From: Schaalia sp. JY-X169
Lineage (GTDB): Bacteria > Actinomycetota > Actinomycetes > Actinomycetales > Actinomycetaceae
Reading direction: 5' to 3'
DNA: 64,000 nucleotides
NCBI RefSeq assembly: GCF_014069575.1
Contig: NZ_CP059675.1
Coordinates: forward strand, 1,736,001 to 1,800,000
Shown here: positions 61,929 through 64,000 of the stretch, piece by piece
Layout of the letters: the number at the start of each line of letters is the position of its first letter
Position numbering within the stretch: position 1 is the first letter of the stretch
Translations under genes and position numbers: made by a program
The notes under the pieces: generated by a model
The model's input: the letters and a program-made list of their open reading frames with translations, nothing else
What the model was told of the DNA's origin: nothing
Databases searched by the model: none

Positions 61929-61947
61929 TGGGCGGGGAGGGCCTGGC

Positions 61948-62724
61948 CTAGCGGCGCACCACCGGGTTCGACAGCGTGCCGATGCCCTCAATGGTGATGT
62001 CGACCCGGTCGCCCGGGTGGATCGGCGCCACTCCGGCGGGAGTGCCGGTGAGGATGACGTCGCCCGGCAAAAGCGTGAACGTCTGGGACGCGGCAACCAC
62101 CAGTTCCCGCACCCCAACAATCATCGACGAGGTCGAATCATCCTGACGCACCTGGCCGTCAACCGTGGTGGTGAGGCGCAGGTTGTCAACATCGAGGTCG
62201 GGGTCAACAACCACCCACGGCCCCAGCGGGCAGGCAGTGTCAAACCCTTTCGCCCTCGTCCACTGGCCGTCCAGTTTCTGCTTGTCCCGCGCCGAAACGT
62301 CATTGCCAATGGTGTAACCAAAAACGACGTCGTCAACCGCGTCAAGGGTGAGGTCCTTCGCGACGGTCTTGATGATGACGGCCAACTCGCCCTCGGGTTC
62401 AACATGGTTTGACCACGAAGGCAGAACAATCGGGTCATCCGGGCCGATCACGGAGGTGTTCGGTTTGATGAAAAACACCGGTTCAGCGGGAATCTCAGAC
62501 CCCATCTCAGCAACGTGAGCCGCGTAGTTGCGCCCAACTCCCACAACTTTCGAGCGGGGAATGACGGGTGACAACAACCGCACCTCATCCAGTTCGAAAA
62601 CCTCACCACTTAGCTCAATCTTGGAGAACAGCGGGTCCCCCCGCAGCACAAAGATCCTTGTGGAATCATCTTTGAGGAAGCCATATTTGGGTGAGGAACC
62701 ATCGGAGAATCGCACGATACGCAT
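61948..62724 (-). CDS. Fumarylacetoacetate hydrolase family protein
   Basis: 258 residues. Catalytic-fold parts: VVGVGRNYAAHVAEMG, EPEGELAVIIK (metal acids), VFGYTIGNDVSARDKQ, and GDVILTGTPAGVAPIHPGD. Members act on C-C bonds of beta-diketo acids or as acylpyruvases/oxaloacetate decarboxylases. Preceding gltX on this strand in many actinobacteria. The specific substrate is unknown. Confidence 0.88.
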   Translation of the reverse strand: MRIVRFSDGSSPKYGFLKDDSTRIFVLRGDPLFSKIELSGEVFELDEVRLLSPVIPRSKVVGVGRNYAAHVAEMGSEIPAEPVFFIKPNTSVIGPDDPIVLPSWSNHVEPEGELAVIIKTVAKDLTLDAVDDVVFGYTIGNDVSARDKQKLDGQWTRAKGFDTACPLGPWVVVDPDLDVDNLRLTTTVDGQVRQDDSTSSMIVGVRELVVAASQTFTLLPGDVILTGTPAGVAPIHPGDRVDITIEGIGTLSNPVVRR

Positions 62725-62833
62725 GCAACGATCCTAGCTGCGCACCGCTGACCTGGCAGCTCCAAATCCGTTCCTTTCGCCCGCGGCGCACATCCGGCGC
62801 GACTCACCAGAGCAGACGTGGGATGATCAACAG

Positions 62834-64000
62834 ATGGTGCCAGGATCGCTAAACAAAGTACTCGATGAACTCGACGACACGGAGCAGGCCGACAACATTG
62901 ACGCCCTCTACGAAACCTTTGCGGATTGGGCTGAAGAGTCGGGTCGCCCCCTCTACCCCCACCAAGAGGATGCGCTCTTGGAGTTGCTGGACGGCAACCA
63001 CGTCATCGCCCAAACCCCCACGGGCAGTGGAAAGTCGCTGATTGCGCTGGCCGCCCACTTCATCTCCCTGGCGCGCGGGGGCCGCTCGTACTACACCGCC
63101 CCCCTGAAGGCGCTGGTGTCTGAAAAGTTCTTTGACCTTGTCGATGCTTTCGGCGCCGCCAACGTGGGGATGGTGACCGGCGATGTTGCCCTCAACCCGA
63201 AGGCACCCATCATCTGTTGCACCGCTGAAATCCTTGCCAACCAATCTTTGCGCGAGGGCGCAGACCTCGACACCGACATGGTGATCATGGATGAGTTCCA
63301 CTTCTACGGCGACCCGCAACGCGGCTGGGCATGGCAGGTGCCTCTGCTGGAACTGCCCAGCCCGCAGTTCGTCTTCCTCTCAGCCACCCTGGGCGACACC
63401 GCTGAAATCGCGGCGGAGCTCAAGGAACGCACCGGACGTGACACATCCCTGATCTCTGACGCCGTTCGCCCTGTTCCTCTGGAGTTTGAGTACCTTGTTG
63501 ACGACCTTGACCCCATCGTCCAACGCCTCATCAAAGAGGACCGCGCCCCCGTCTACATTGTCCACTTCACCCAAAATGATGCGGTGAAGACGGCCGTTAC
63601 CCTGGGAAAAACGCTCGACGTGCCCAAGGAGACGAGGGCGGAAATCCAGGACGCCCTGCGAGGTGTCGAACTGTCACGAGGTTTCGGCAAAACACTGCGG
63701 GAACTGCTCCTTAAGGGTGTCGCCGTCCACCACGCCGGCATGCTCCCCCGCTACCGCCGCCTAGTTGAACGCCTGGCCCAGCGCGGCCTCCTCCAGGTGA
63801 TTTGTGGGACCGACACCCTCGGCGTCGGCATCAACGTGCCGATCCGCACCGTCCTGTTCACGTCTCTAGTCAAGTACGACGGCTCCCGCACCCGCCACCT
63901 CTCGGCCCGCGAGTTCCACCAGATTGCCGGACGCGCTGGCCGCCCCGGGTTTGACACTATTGGTTACGTCAAGGCCATTGCAGCTCCGGCCGAGGTCGAA
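62834..64000 (+). CDS. DEAD/DEAH-box helicase (DUF3516 type), 5' part
   Basis: The first 389 codons of a long superfamily 2 helicase; the window ends inside it. Motifs in order: YPHQEDALLELL, Walker A AQTPTGSGKS, YTAPLKALVSEKFF, the DExH box VIMDEFHFYGD, FLSATLGD (motif III) and EFHQIAGRAGRPGF (motif VI). The DEFH box with FYGDPQRGWAWQVPLL is characteristic of actinobacterial helicases with a C-terminal DUF3516, which would lie beyond the window. Suspected role in RNA metabolism; not established. Start ATG at 62834, no strong ribosome site. Confidence 0.9.
   Translation, partial: MVPGSLNKVLDELDDTEQADNIDALYETFADWAEESGRPLYPHQEDALLELLDGNHVIAQTPTGSGKSLIALAAHFISLARGGRSYYTAPLKALVSEKFFDLVDAFGAANVGMVTGDVALNPKAPIICCTAEILANQSLREGADLDTDMVIMDEFHFYGDPQRGWAWQVPLLELPSPQFVFLSATLGDTAEIAAELKERTGRDTSLISDAVRPVPLEFEYLVDDLDPIVQRLIKEDRAPVYIVHFTQNDAVKTAVTLGKTLDVPKETRAEIQDALRGVELSRGFGKTLRELLLKGVAVHHAGMLPRYRRLVERLAQRGLLQVICGTDTLGVGINVPIRTVLFTSLVKYDGSRTRHLSAREFHQIAGRAGRPGFDTIGYVKAIAAPAEVE

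Overview
The window reads as the chromosome of a high-G+C actinobacterium. This rests on dense, often overlapping genes, GTG starts, an LtbR-type IclR regulator divergent from leuCD, a murA/lipid kinase/plsC/gpsA/ddl set, a baeRF protein and a DUF3516-type helicase. A host in or near Actinomycetaceae is my inference; no 16S rRNA is present to test it.

Left part (1-19.9 kb): an accessory region rich in decaying genes. After the 3' end of a TrpB-like gene come a deleted quinone oxidoreductase, a PIF1/RecD-like helicase with a BRCT tail, a frameshifted NAD(P)-binding gene divergent from its HxlR regulator, an internally deleted ADP-ribosylglycohydrolase, and a 5'-truncated sialidase. A baeRF gene follows, then a rhodanese lipoprotein and a DUF4395 gene, each behind the same CsoR/CstR-type palindrome and flanking an SGNH acyltransferase. 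Next are arsR-arsC divergent from arsD-arsA (no pump gene alongside), a repeat-built coiled-coil protein, an XRE/MmyB-like regulator, and broken RibD-like, CbiX-like and helix-turn-helix genes. A DUF2202 lipoprotein closes the section.

Mobile part (about 20-35.75 kb): a damaged integrative element ending at tRNA-His. It holds a permease/thioredoxin-like pair, fragments of a second ars cluster, an IS3-family insertion, a 5'-truncated SCO6880-type conjugation gene, a TetR/MMPL efflux pair, VirB4- and VirD4-like ATPases, an SSB, small conserved-looking ORFs and a large serine recombinase whose frame runs into the antisense of tRNA-His. No relaxase is visible, so self-transfer is unlikely.

Right part (35.8-64 kb): ordinary backbone. 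A metallopeptidase and an ATP-grasp gene are followed by ddl, a Cys/Met-metabolism PLP enzyme, and metE-metF behind a roughly 18-bp tandem array. Then come an ABC exporter with a coupled two-component system, gpsA, an AMIN-like lipoprotein, plsC, a lipid kinase, murA, leuD-leuC with divergent ltbR, a family 4 glycosyltransferase, tRNA-Gln and two tRNA-Glu, a Phd/VapC pair, gltX, a MalY/PatB lyase, a fumarylacetoacetase-family gene and a helicase cut by the window end.

Two families of dispersed non-coding repeats recur: a nested palindrome (two copies, both between convergent genes) and a GGCGACCT-type repeat (three loci, one at the truncated 5' end of the chelatase gene).
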